A stretch of DNA of 64,000 nucleotides. Origin: Hybos culiciformis. Lineage: Eukaryota; Arthropoda; Insecta; Diptera; Hybotidae. The DNA lies in the NCBI GenBank assembly GCA_964007475.1, contig OZ023273.1, positions 88,080,841 to 88,144,840 of the forward strand, given 5' to 3'. Positions 12,464 through 23,272 of this stretch are shown piece by piece (position 1 is the stretch's first letter; the number at the start of each line of letters is the position of its first letter). The notes under the pieces are model-generated. The model had not been told where the DNA came from. It saw nothing but the letters and a program-made list of their open reading frames with translations, and did not search any database. A program made the position numbers and the translations under genes.

Positions 12464-12508
12464 AATTGCTAACGTTTCGACCTTTGTTGTAGGTCCTCTT
12501 CATAGCAC
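12464..12508 (-). ncRNA. degenerate hammerhead-ribozyme-like motif
   Basis: On the minus strand the segment reads a variant of the CUGAAGA core with a two-base AU insertion, then a hairpin GGACCT...AGGTC, then GAAACGTTAGC. Flanking AAAAATT and AATTTTT could pair as another stem. Hammerhead ribozymes are known in Penelope-like elements. The core is imperfect here, so self-cleavage is doubtful. Confidence 0.4.
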
Positions 12509-13273
12509 TAAAATTTTTTACAAATAATTTTAAAAGAATCAAATCAAAAAAACAATTAAATTGAAGTATGTAAAACAGTAACTAAAATACATAAGAACAT
12601 TAACATACTTACAAGTTATTATCAATTAACAATTAAATGACATAATAAAATTATGTTTTATTGTTTTTATTTATAATTGTAAAACTTAAAATTTAAATCT
12701 TTCTTTAATAAATTCAAAAAAAAATTTATTTTATAGGTAATTATGTTTATATTAACAAAACACTTCGTTAGTATGAATAAAACTAAATGAAAAAAAATTT
12801 AAATTGAAAAATTGATCTATAAAAATTTCAAATAAAATTGCAGGTACAAAAAACTTTTTATTGAAAAGAAAAAAATTATTTTAAATTATTTTAAGAAATA
12901 TTTTTGGATATTGTTCTCTAAAAAACCTTTACGACATGAATCAAAATATGATAAAACAAATCATAAGTTCAAGGAACTCTAATTAATATTACTGTCAAAC
13001 AATGATAAATCAATATTAAGTGTAATTTAGACAAAAAATTGTTTCTAGAGCAAAAAACAAAAAAACTTCCAGCTATAAAGTTAATAGAAAATTGACGTTA
13101 AATGTAATTAAATAGAATTATAAATGTTACTTAACTTATCTTTATCTGTCTGTGCATTCAACGTATTTCTTGTTGACTTTATGTGGAGCATTTCAGAAAC
13201 GTTACGTTTCTATAAGTTAGATTCTATGTCAAGTATTCTTGGCGTCCAATTGATTTTATGATTGTTATTTATT

Positions 13274-13681
13274 TGTAGGAATAGTAAATATCTTAAAAAT
13301 AAATTTTATCTAAAAAAATAATTGTACCTTTATTAAATTGAAATTTTCCTTTTTCATTTCATTTTCAAAATATTATTATATTTCATTTTTAATTTATTAT
13401 TTTCCAAATCTCTCAAAATCAAAATAAAATTGAAATTCCAAATCACTCATATAGTTTAATCTTATAAAAAATCAGAATTATAAATCACATAAATTATTAT
13501 AAATTTTGTATTTATAAGTTAGGACATTTTTATGTAATTTAATTTCAATTTTTAAATAATAAAAATATTACTTATACATATTAGTAAAATTAACTAATAG
13601 ACTCTTTTATTAAAAAGAAGGAAAGTATTTTTGAATTCAAGCAAAGTTAACTTTTAAGTTATTAAACTTAATAAAGTTACA
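13274..13681 (+). repeat. 5' LTR of the second gypsy element
   Basis: Starts TGTAGGAATAG and ends AAAGTTACA. Very AT-rich. It should carry the promoter and polyadenylation signals; AATAAA-like boxes occur, but no specific promoter can be proven. Confidence 0.92.
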
Positions 13682-13699
13682 TTGGTGACCCCGACTGAA
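13682..13699 (+). other. primer binding site
   Basis: Directly after the LTR lies TTGGTGACCCCGAC, a form used as minus-strand primer site by many insect gypsy-type elements. The primer tRNA is not identified. Confidence 0.7.
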
Positions 13700-13707
13700 G
13701 AAACACA

Positions 13708-14515
13708 ATGCAGGAAGTAGATGGGAACTCAACCAACAATTCTGGAACACCACCACCTGAGATGCAACCAAACCGAGAAGTGGCACGTGTTCCAATTAAG
13801 GTACCGCCGTTTTGGAGAGCAAATCCGAAGTTGTGGTTCAAGCAACTGGAGAGCCAGTTTATCAATGCTGGTGTAACCCGATATGCCACAAAGTACCATA
13901 CACTGGTTGGATCCATTGAAAGCAGCATTCTTGACTCCGTTAGCCACATTATTGAAGTTCCACCAACTGAAGGGATGTATGAAACATTAAAAAATGGTTT
14001 GCTAGCTGAATTTTTAGATTCTGAGGAAAAAAGACTACAGCAACTTCTAGAGAACGTCAACTTAGGAGACAAAAAACCATCCGTTCTACTCCGAGAGATG
14101 CGTCAACTGTCTTCAGGAAAAGTTTCAGAAGAAATTTTGAAGTCTTTATGGTTTCAACGTCTTCCTTCAACGGTTAAAGCTATACTTTCTGTCAGCAGTG
14201 ATAGTCTTGAAAAACTATCAGTAAAACGACAAAATTAATGATCAAGTTGATAATTCAAGTGTCAACGTTATCACAGAAGATCATTCAAACCAAAGATTAA
14301 CTCAAATTGAAGGTCAGATGGCTGAAATTTTGAAACAAATTTCTTCTTTAAATTTACACAATCAGTATCGTGGAAGATCAAGAAGTAAATCAAAAGCAAA
14401 AAACAAAAACAAAGAAGGTGATTCCAATTGCAATTCACTATGTTGGTATCACTATAGGTTTAGACAGAAAGCTAAGAAGTGTATATCTCCTTGTTCATAC
14501 AAGTCGGAAAACTAG
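13708..14515 (+). pseudogene. gag: gypsy gag, frameshifted
   Basis: The structural capsid protein that packages the element's RNA. 176 residues are open from the ATG at 13708, with KVPPFWRANPKLWFKQLE and LLREMRQLSSG, the usual capsid pattern of this gypsy group. The frame ends at 14238; the continuation (DKINDQVDNSS, near 14228) is in another frame and runs to about 14515. In place of a normal CCHC knuckle it has CWYHYRFRQKAKKC..PC, a compact Cys/His motif found in this lineage. The shift lies between 14215 and 14232. Whether it is a mutation or a natural frameshift site cannot be told; mutation is more likely given the stops in pol. Confidence 0.8.
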
Positions 14516-14520
14516 AGTTC

Positions 14521-16088
14521 ACCTCATCCAAGGTGACAGATGAGGAAAGTTCAAACATATGTCGCCTATTTATTAAAGATAAAAAAACAAAATATGATTT
14601 CTTAATTGACACAGGGGCATATGTATCTGTATTTCCCGCAACAAATCAACAAAAAAGAGGTAATTCTCATACATTAGAACTTCAAGCAGCCAATAATTCA
14701 AAAATTAGAACAAATAAAGTCATCGAACTTGATCTCGGCTTAAGGAGATGTTTTATCTGGTCGTTTATAATTGCAGATGTTTCCAGACCAATTATTGGTG
14801 CAGATTTTCTTTCAAAATTTAATTTATTGGTAGATATTAAAAATCAGCGTTTGATTGACAAAGAAACAAACTTTCGTTCTAATATGTCAATTTCCATAAA
14901 AGAAATGTTTCCAACAGTGAATGAAATGTTTAACACTTTCAAAAGATTCACCATATCATGTATTATTATCTTATACATTGCAAACCACGTCGATTATCTC
15001 CTGAAAAACTCAAAATAGTTCAAAGAGAATTTGAATAGATGGTGCAACTAGGAATATGCCGACCATCCAAAAGCAGTTGGGCAAGTCCGCTTCATATGGT
15101 ACCAAAACCAAATAATGAATGGAGACCTTGTGGTTATTACAGGAATTTAAATAAAATTACAATTCCTGATCGATACCCAGTACCTCATATTCATGATTTT
15201 TGGCATCGTCTTCACGGAAAAACAATTTTCACAAAATTAGACTTGGTTAAGGGATATTTCCAAATTCCAGTTAATGAAGAGGATATTTCAAAAACTGCTA
15301 TAATTACTCCAATTGGATTATTTGAATTCACAAGAATGACTTTTGGCCTCTGTAATGCAGCACAGACTTTCCAAAGATTCATGAACCAGGTATTAAAAGG
15401 ATTAGAGTTCTGTTATGTTTACATTGATGATATTTTAATTGCATCAGAAAGTGTTGAGCAACATAAAGAACACTTACAATTAGTATTCGATCATCTTAAA
15501 GATTATGGACTAACAATAAATTTCGGAAAATGTGAGTTCGGTAAGACAGAACTATGTTTTCTTGGTTATTTAATAACTTCTGAAGGCCTTAGACACAACC
15601 CAACACGAGTCGAAGCAATTCTCAAATAAAAATTACCTGAGACAGTTTATGAACTCAGTCAATTTCTAGGGATGTTAAATTTTTATCGAAGGTTCATACC
15701 AAATACTGCTCATGCTCAAGCAATTTTACATGAAGTAAAAAAAGGTCAACGTAAGAAGGATAAAACAAAGATAGTTTGGAATGATAATTTGCAAAATGCC
15801 TTTGAATTTTGCAAAAATCAATTAGCAAACGCAACTCTTCTTTCTTATCCAGTTGACGGAGCTCCATTGTCGTTATGGACTGATGCTTCAGATTTAGGCA
15901 TGGGAGCTGTCTTACAACAATTTGTAGAAGGTGATTGGAGACCACTTGGTTTTTACTCCAAGAAGTTTAACGATACACAACGTCGATATAGCACTTATGA
16001 TCGAGAACTACAAGCAGCATTTTCTGGTTTAAAGCATTTCCAATATTTTCTTGAAGGAAGACAATTTCGTTATTTTCACGGATCATAA
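14521..16088 (+). pseudogene. pol: gypsy pol part 1: protease, RT, RNase H
   Basis: Protease: FLIDTGAYVSVFPA holds the active-site DTG (near 14600), followed by [49 protein letters not shown] and [11 protein letters not shown]. RNase H: SLWTDASDLGMGAVLQQ and the DRELQAAF region. Lesions: a frameshift between protease and RT near 14950, a TAG at 15036-15038, a TAA near 15627, a change of the usual GDY to GYY in the RT, and a frameshift near 16070 where the integrase frame takes over. The order and motif set are those of a Ty3/gypsy pol. Confidence 0.9.
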
Positions 16089-17511
16089 GCCATTAACTTT
16101 TGCTTATTTTCAACGTCCTGAAAAAGCTTCTCCACGTCAATTTCGTCAATTAGATTTTATTGGACAACATACAACTGATATTCGTCATATATCAGGAAAA
16201 GATAATGTTACAGCAGATTTATTATCACGACTCAATGAAATTCAAATGCCATCAATCTTTGACTATGAAGCATTAGGAAAAAGTCAAGAAACTGATGAAG
16301 AATTGTTATCATTATTAAAATCAGAAAATCACAGCTTAGTTTTGAAGAAATTACTAATTCCCTCTTCAAAAGTAGAAGTATTTTGCGATGTTTCCACCAA
16401 AAAAATACGACCATTTATCACAAAACAATTTCGTCAACAAGTCTTTCAAATGATACATAATTTATCACATCCTGCATCTCAAAAATCTATTGTTATGATA
16501 TGTGAAAGATTTGTTTGGCCATCAATGAAGAAGGACATAGCAAATTGGTCAAAGATGTGTGTTCCTTGCCAAATGTCAAAAATACCCAGACATACTAAAT
16601 CAATACTTGGTACATATTTAGTACCCGAAGAAAGGTTTAAAATGATTAGTATGGACATTGTTGGACCATTAACCCCAAATAAAGGATTTCGTTATTGTTT
16701 GACTTGTATAGATCGTTTTACAAGATGGCCCGAAGCTATACCAATTGAAAACATAGATGCAGAATCAGTAGCAACTGCATTTGTACAAGGTTGGATATCT
16801 CGTTTTGGAGTTCCTTTAAATATAACAACTGACCAAGGTAGACAGTTTGAATCATCCCTATTTCAAGAATTTGGAAAACTAATTGGTTCCAAGATTACTC
16901 ATACAACAGCTTATCACCCACAAGCTAATGGTCAAATTGAAAGATGGCATCGAACACTTAAAGCTGCAATCAAGTGCCACACTGACACTAGATGGGTTGA
17001 AAAATTACCTTTAATTCTTTTAGGTCTAAGATCACCCATTAACGTTGATGTTGGTTCACCACCAGTTGAAATGGTATATGGAACCAGCTTACAATTACCA
17101 GGTCAATTTGTTGATGATAGCAAGAGGTCTTATAATAATCAATGGGTTCAAGAATTTTGCGACAAGATGAGTAGTGTTAAAACAACTCCAATTTTACGTT
17201 ATGGTTGTTCAAAGGAGTACATTCCTAAAGATCTACAAAAATGTTCTCATGTTTTTGTAAGAAATAATATGGTAAAAACACCACTTCAAAAACCATATAC
17301 AGGACCATTTCCAGTCATTAAAAGATTTGAAAAAACATATTTAATTAAATTCCACAAATATGAAAAAGCCGTTTCAATAGACAGACTAAAACCAGCATAT
17401 TTATTAAATATTGAAGAGAATGATGATTTACCAACAGATTCAGAAAGTCATAGAAGTTCTCCATTAAAGCTAAGATCTGGGAAGATAGTTCGATTTGAAT
17501 TAAAAACTTGA
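16051..17511 (+). CDS. pol: gypsy pol part 2: RNase H end and integrase, intact frame
   Basis: 486 codons open without a stop. It begins in the RNase H tail (FVIFTDHKPL), so the ATG at 16051 is not a natural start. Integrase: zinc ligands His136, His140, Cys170 and Cys173; catalytic Asp202 (MDIVGPL), Asp261 (TTDQGRQF) and Glu297 (NGQIERWH), the last two with the usual 35-residue spacing. A tail of about 150 residues follows. It would join the new DNA copy to the genome. All catalytic residues are present, so this half looks functional although upstream pol is broken. The stop is followed within 12 bp by a purine-rich tract and the 3' LTR. Confidence 0.9.
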   Translation: MKEDNFVIFTDHKPLTFAYFQRPEKASPRQFRQLDFIGQHTTDIRHISGKDNVTADLLSRLNEIQMPSIFDYEALGKSQETDEELLSLLKSENHSLVLKKLLIPSSKVEVFCDVSTKKIRPFITKQFRQQVFQMIHNLSHPASQKSIVMICERFVWPSMKKDIANWSKMCVPCQMSKIPRHTKSILGTYLVPEERFKMISMDIVGPLTPNKGFRYCLTCIDRFTRWPEAIPIENIDAESVATAFVQGWISRFGVPLNITTDQGRQFESSLFQEFGKLIGSKITHTTAYHPQANGQIERWHRTLKAAIKCHTDTRWVEKLPLILLGLRSPINVDVGSPPVEMVYGTSLQLPGQFVDDSKRSYNNQWVQEFCDKMSSVKTTPILRYGCSKEYIPKDLQKCSHVFVRNNMVKTPLQKPYTGPFPVIKRFEKTYLIKFHKYEKAVSIDRLKPAYLLNIEENDDLPTDSESHRSSPLKLRSGKIVRFELKT

Positions 17512-17522
17512 GAGGGAGTATA

Positions 17523-17930
17523 TGTAGGAATAGTAAATATCTTAAAAATAAATTTTATCTAAAAAAATAATTGTACCTTTATTTAATTGAAATTTTCCTT
17601 TTTCATTTCATTTCAAAAATATTATTATATTTCATTTTTAATTTATTATTTTCCAAATCTCTCAAAATCAAAATAAAATTGAAATTCCAAATCACTCATA
17701 TAATTTAATCTTATAAAAATTCAGAATTATAAATCACATAAATTATTATAAATTTTGTATTTATAAGTTAGGACATTTTTATGTAATTTAATTTCAATTT
17801 TTAAATAATAAAAATATTACTTATACATATTAGTAAAATTAACTAATAGACTCTTTTATTAAAAAGAAGGAAAGTATTTTTGAATTCAAGCAAAGTTAAC
17901 TTTTAAGTTATTAAACTTAATAAAGTTACA
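17523..17930 (+). repeat. 3' LTR of the second gypsy element
   Basis: Same 408-bp length as the 5' LTR with a few substitutions. It is preceded by a purine-rich tract (GAGAGGGAGTA) that serves as plus-strand primer. After it comes TATT, the target-site duplication, then Penelope-like coding sequence. Confidence 0.92.
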
Positions 17931-18508
17931 TATTCTATGTAACGTAATTACGTTGTGCTTACCCGGAAGTGATTTAATATCCTTATGTTCTTTGAGTCTG
18001 GTTTCTAGAGCTCTTTTTGTCTGACCTATATAACAAGCTGAACAATCAGACCAATCAACTCTATATACTACATTGTGTTGTCTATTGTTTTGCAACTTAT
18101 CTTTACCCTTCTTAACTATAGAGTTTAACTTGTGGTCTATTCTAAATATTGGTTTGGCATTTATTGTTTTTAAATAACCAGAGAATTTTTTTGATGTTAT
18201 GTTGTGGTAAGGTAATGTTAAAAATTTTTGGTGTGTATTATTATTGTTATTATTGATTAAATTATTGTTAACACAATATTTCATTTTGTTTTTTCGAATT
18301 TTAATGAATTTATCGATAAAAGATAACGGGTAAGAATTATTAATTAAAATCTTTCGAATGGTAAGTAAATTTTTTTGATGAAATTTGGAGTGAGAGAGTA
18401 AAAGAGCTTTATCTACTAAATTGAAAACTATAGCTTTTTTATGAAAAGTGGGATTATTTGAATGAAAGTTAAATAAACGTCCTGAATATGTTGGTTTTCT
18501 GTGCCAAT

Positions 18509-20027
18509 TAGTGTGTCCAACCCCGATAATCGAGTAACCGAGTACTCGTCGATTTTGAGGATTTTCACATTACTCGGTTAACCGGTTAATTTCATCGAGT
18601 AACCGAGTAGTTAGTTTTTAGTTATCTTTTAAGCAAAATAAACAAACATTTTACCATTTCCTAAGAAACATTGGAATTTTGGTAGACTGATTTCCGTGCA
18701 AAAATGTATTTCGTCCTTTACGACACCAAAGACACACGAAAACACTGGAAACTGAGCTTGGATAAAGAATTCAAGCTTCTAGAATACAATAAAGGCATAC
18801 GTTCCGTACAACTAGAAAGGTTGTACATGTACAGCCTACTATTAACTATGAAACCGACCTACTGCGTCCAAGCGAGTTTTTCTGTAACTGGTACGATGCA
18901 AAATAAAATCCGAAATCGAACTTGCCCGGAAACATTAAATGGACTAATTTTCCTTAAATATTATTTCCTGAATAAATAATCCGTACGGTGTAACACGGTA
19001 TTAAATTAAAATTACTTAACTGTTTTAGTAGTATTGCAGTTGCAGTATTGTTCTATTAGTATTTATTATTTTATTTTTATAATTGAATTATTGTGATATA
19101 CAATTTAACTATAATTAGAAGATTAAACTTATAAATTCAAATTTTATTTTTTTATTTTTGAAGTTTGACTTCTTTAGCGAGGTATTGTAAACATTTTTGT
19201 GAGGAAATAGGGGAAAAAAGAAGACAGAATATAGTATGTCCTATGTAACGAAAAGTGTCAAGAGGGGTAATAACCACAGAATGTAGTATCATATGTTAAA
19301 AAGTAAAAACAAAAATATAAAAGCAGGGAAATATAATTCGTTGTAGCATGGAGCATGTAGCATGTATTTACGAAAATAAAATAGCGATACTACACACACA
19401 TAACAAAATACTAACGATGTGTGGAAAGCAAAAACAAAAAAAAAACCATATAGAATTAAAAAATTGTACAATAACAGAATTAAAGATCAACTGATTTTTT
19501 AGTTAATATTTATTTAGTTTATTTCCTTTTCGAATTAGTGAATATGAAACAGAAACGCTACATATAAATTTTGCAACAAAAAATTGATTGTTCCTACCCA
19601 AGACTTAAGTTCGTCCGATTTTATTCAAATTTGGTAAATAAAAAGAGGAAACGATTAAACATATAAATGTTGTAACAAAAAATTGATTGATCCTATCCAG
19701 CGACTTCTAAAGTTCGTCCGATTTCATTCAAATTTGGTACGTCAAAAAAAATAAATGATTGCACACAAATTTTTTAAGAAAAAAATTAAGCTCCCTCTTC
19801 CACTTACAAAAGTAAATCAGTCAGAGTCCGTAGCAAAATAAATATTTGCAAGTAAATAAAGAAGTTAAACTTCTTTCGTGAGCTTGTGAGGATGAAGCTC
19901 ACACATATTTTTTAGTTTTATTTAGTTTCGAGTATCGTAACCGAGTAACCGAGTAATCGCTCAATTTTTGGTATACAATACTCGAATAACCGAGTATTAA
20001 AAAAACTCGAGTAATTTGGATGCACTA
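18509..20027 (+). mobile_element. hAT element, degraded, inside the Penelope-like RT-endonuclease gene
   Basis: Ends TAGTGTGTCCAA and TTGGATGCACTA are inverted (10 of 12). A perfect 8-bp duplication GTGCCAAT lies at 18501-18508 and 20028-20035. Subterminal CGAGTAACCGAGTA repeats occur near both ends. Only a piece of transposase remains. Roughly 100-bp tandem repeats at 19560-19800 are shared with 42590-42830. Confidence 0.92.
18704..18979 (+). pseudogene. hAT transposase C-terminal fragment
   Basis: 91 residues matching the dimerization end of hAT transposases: a KPTYCVQASFSVTG segment followed by NKIRNRT and LIFLKYYF, corresponding to the usual ERxFS..G..xxxxR pattern. The conserved ER pair is changed (VQASFS). 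The DNA-binding and catalytic parts are missing, so the fragment cannot work. It confirms the superfamily suggested by the TIRs and the 8-bp duplication. Confidence 0.75.
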
Positions 20028-21218
20028 GTGCCAATTAGTAATTATTTTAGAATTGTCGTTGATAATCATAACATCAAGGTAACTTAATTGTTTGTCAATT
20101 TCTAATTCATAAGTAAATTTTATTTTTAAATGGTAGCTATTAAAACTAGCCAAAATTTCACCTATTTTATTTTTTGATAAAATACAAAAAATATCATCTA
20201 CATACCTATTATAAGTTAGTAAATCGAAATCGAGATTATCAATGCATTGCTTTTCAAGAACTCTCATGACAAATTCTGCAAATATCGGTGATAAGGGTGA
20301 ACCCATTGGAGAGCCATCTATTTGATGATAAAACTCACCATCAAATTGGAAGAAAGTAGAGTTAAGTATTAGATTAATGGCAATTTCCATTTCACTCCAA
20401 GGTATGCTACAATCGGTACTAATTACATTCCAACGTGATTTTATGCTTTCTATTACTAATTCATTAGGTATAGAGGTAAAAAGTGAAGTAACATCCAAAG
20501 ATATCATGCAATGGCTTGAAGGGATATTAATGTTTTTAATATTTTTTATAAATTCAAGACTGTTGCGAACCGAGAAATTATTTTCGTTTAACCCTTTGGA
20601 CAAAATTTTTTGCAGAAATCCTGCTAAGTTATGAAGGGGATTACCAATGGACGAAACAATAATTCTATATGGGATATCTTTTTTGTGAATTTTCGGAAGA
20701 GCATAGGGTCTGGATAAATTTGCAGAGGTAGTAAATAAGTTTTTAAATTCGTTATCATTTATATACTTGTTAAATTTCCATTTTTTTATTAATGTTTTAG
20801 TTATGGTTATTAATTTGTTCAATGGATTCTTTGTTACCCGTTTGTATGTATTATGATCTGACAAAATCGTTTTAACTTTGTGAACGTATTCATTTTTATC
20901 TATAGCAACAGTTACATTGCCTTTATCAGCATTAGTAAAATGATATTATTGTTTGTAGACATGAATTCACGAGTAATCTTAATATTATCTAGTAAGGTTT
21001 TCTGAATTGATTTATGTGTTCATATTTTTTAGAATGTTTTATAGAATCGTTGATTATATAGATAGTTTTTCCCTTATTTCATTATGAATATCAGTAGGAA
21101 ATTTAAAAAGATTCGATTCAACATTTTTGATTAGGTCAATTTTATGATTTTTAATAATATTAGAAACTAGTTAAGTAAATTTCTCCCCAATTTGTCTGAA
21201 CAAATCGGTCGTTTAATT

Positions 21219-22435
21219 TATCAAAAATAATATCACTCACACTCACAATATTTCAATACAGACAAATACCAAAAAAAAAAATTCAAATGTATACCTCTCA
21301 AATGCATCATATAAATGTCAAATAAAGTTTAGTTTATAATGCTAAAAATCTATATTTTCCCTCTGAGCTAATTTATATTTTCCCTCTGAGCAAACAAAAA
21401 AAAACAAAAAAGAACCAATAAAAAAAACACCGCTATTTTTTTTTTGTTTTCCTAAAAAGCGGCCAGTCGATCAGTCGATGAATTTTCTTAACATGTGTTT
21501 CAATCTACTATTTTTAAAGGATCTTCGAACCTCTACTACTAATTTTTAAGCGAGTGTGGTTGGATTTTAGTACAAAAATTTTAACCACACTTCAAAAATT
21601 GCACTTATTTTATTCAAAAAAACAAAATGAATAAAAATAGCACAATGGTAACCTTGAAAGTATGGAAAAAATAATAGTCTGTCATTATAAAGTTTGCTGT
21701 CAATTGTCAAATGTCAAGTAAGAATTTTTTTTTTCTTTTATCAACAAATGAGGAAAATGGCAGCAACAAGGGGGATAAAATGTATTGTAAATTATTATAA
21801 TTTTAATTTAATTTTATTTTTAATTATAAAAAAAAATAATTGTAAAATTATTACTATTTTTTTTAATAATTAAAAATAAAATAAAATAAAATTTAAGATC
21901 AGCTAATTCCTAAAATAATAAAAAAAAAAAAATGGTAATTTTTCTAAAAAAATAATTCGATTTTTTTTTTTGCCAAAAAGAAAATGAATAATTTTTTTTT
22001 GGAAAATTACTAGTTTTTTTTTTAATATTTTAGGAATTAGCTGATCTTAAATCATCCGGTTTGAAATCATTTCGAGAAATAAATTTACTTCCGTTCAGTA
22101 GTTAATTAAATTTATTTCCTTGTTTCATTTTGAACTTTTTTGTTTATTTTATTCATTGTAAATGTATTGTTTTCAACTCCCTCTCACAATGACATTAAAG
22201 CAGTATACAAAACATATTAATAAAATTTGTTATACAGCTCGTTGTATATATACACAAAAACACATAGGCACTCCTCAATATTATATCACTCGACCTTCGG
22301 TCTCGTGATTATATCACTCGATACCTTCGGTCTCGTGATATAAGTATTGTCTCGTGTCTATGTGTTTTTGTGTATATATACAACTCGTTAATAACAAATT
22401 TTCTTAATATGTGTTGTAATCTACTATAAATTACT
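21219..22435. repeat. right inverted arm around the Penelope-like element
   Basis: Inverse of 10685-11730. The palindromic unit with GAGACCGAAGGT is doubled here (22270-22340), so this arm is longer. It directly adjoins the 5' end of the Penelope-like element (GATAAATTAAACGACC near 21210). Confidence 0.8.
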
Positions 22436-22957
22436 TCCCAGTTAAAAAATTTTTTTTTTTTATATATATATATTTATTTTACAACAAATTTTCTGCCTTA
22501 CTAGAGACCTTAAAAACTATTTCGTGTTTACCTGTTGAAGCAGAACAGCTTCAAATAATTTTTCGAAATCTCTTAAAAAAATAATAATAATAAAAATAAA
22601 AAATTTTAAATAAAAAATAAAATAAATGAAAAATTGTTGATATGTAATGTTTATTCTTTTTTTGTTGATTGAGTCTGACTGACCAAGAGTATTTTTTTTA
22701 TGAATTTAATTAACGGAAACTATTCTACCTTCGTTTGAAAATAATATATTAAAAAAAAAAAACAATTCTCATTTAAAACTTTTTTTTTTTTTAGTTCCTT
22801 GAGAGATCTTTGAGCATAAACAATTATTAATGTCAAATACATAAAACCTAACAGATTGAAATAATTTTATTATTTATAAATATATTCTTTTTCTACTATC
22901 AAATATGCGTTTGAAAATACAAGTTTCTGTTTATATTCTTTGAAAAACATAAATATT
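22436..22957. other. AT-rich noncoding stretch
   Basis: Simple A/T runs, a short TATATA tract near 22465, no gene seen. Confidence 0.6.
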
Positions 22958-23272
22958 TGTCAGTGGTTGGCCAGTGCAGGCGGCGGGCGGACGGGCGCAA
23001 ATTCCACTGACCAACCACCAGACCGCCCGCCCGGCACCCCCCACCCTTCTCTTGTTTTGGGCACCCCCTTTATCCCTTTTCCAAAAATTGGGCAAATCGG
23101 GCAAAAAAAAAAAAATTTCCCATATGAAAACTTTGAGAGGTCCTATCTTCGAAACAGGGCCCGAGCCCCAAGAACTGATTTCAGTTTTGGAGGTTTGTGC
23201 ACCGCCTCTAACCCCCCCCCTCCACCAAGTTTCAGCCCATTCTGAGTGGTTCACGTCATCTGCACTTTAGCC
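22958..23272. mobile_element. repeat A, copy 2 (GC-rich MITE)
   Basis: It ends with CACGTCATCTGCACTTTAGCC and contains TGAAAACTTTGAGAGG, a C-AAACAGGGCC-type box, CACCGCCTCTA and a GC-rich GGCGGGCGG block. ORFs across it on both strands are by-products of its GC content. Confidence 0.75.

Larger units (their letters stand above)
13274..17930 (+). mobile_element. Ty3/gypsy retrotransposon with both LTRs
   Basis: Two 408-bp LTRs (13274-13681, 17523-17930) differ at only about four or five positions by eye. A 4-bp TATT duplication flanks the element (13270-13273, 17931-17934). Inside are a primer site, gag, protease, RT, RNase H and integrase in gypsy order and no env. It sits inside the Penelope-like gene and is thus younger than it. 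Confidence 0.93.
13108..21180 (-). pseudogene. Penelope-like RT + GIY-YIG endonuclease, split by insertions
   Basis: Encodes reverse transcriptase plus an endonuclease thought to start target-primed copying. From the 5' side: damaged N-terminal pieces (21180-20945), ADKGNVTVAIDKNEY near 20920, RT core in 20864-20025 with SRPYALPKIHK, SLDVTSLFTSIP, GSPMGSPLSPIFAEF and the YVDD box. The frame is cut at 20027 by hAT, resumes at 18508 and runs to the GIY-YIG domain (VVYRVDWSDCSACYIGQTKR, then RLKEH) near 18090-17970. It is cut again at 17931 by gypsy and resumes at 13273 with the conserved H..INW segment and an EMLHIK motif, ending at the stop 13108-13110. One in-frame TAG lies near 13220. N-terminal frameshifts precede the RT. 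Without the insertions the frame is long and mostly open. Confidence 0.88.
12350..21218 (-). mobile_element. Penelope-like retroelement with two nested insertions
   Basis: On the minus strand the order is RT then GIY-YIG endonuclease, which defines Penelope-like elements. The 5' side is near 21200 and the 3' side near 12400. A GACAAATTGGTCG-type motif is at both inner edges, inverted. A hAT element (18509-20027) and a gypsy element (13274-17930) lie inside the coding region. Confidence 0.88.

Noticed and set aside
13274..17930. Endogenous retrovirus with envelope
   Set aside because: No env ORF between the pol stop at 17511 and the LTR at 17523.
22931..23270. Several overlapping open frames of about 100 residues
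   Set aside because: All lie in a GC-rich repeat-A copy; the same pattern recurs at 38720-39050 and no domain is visible.
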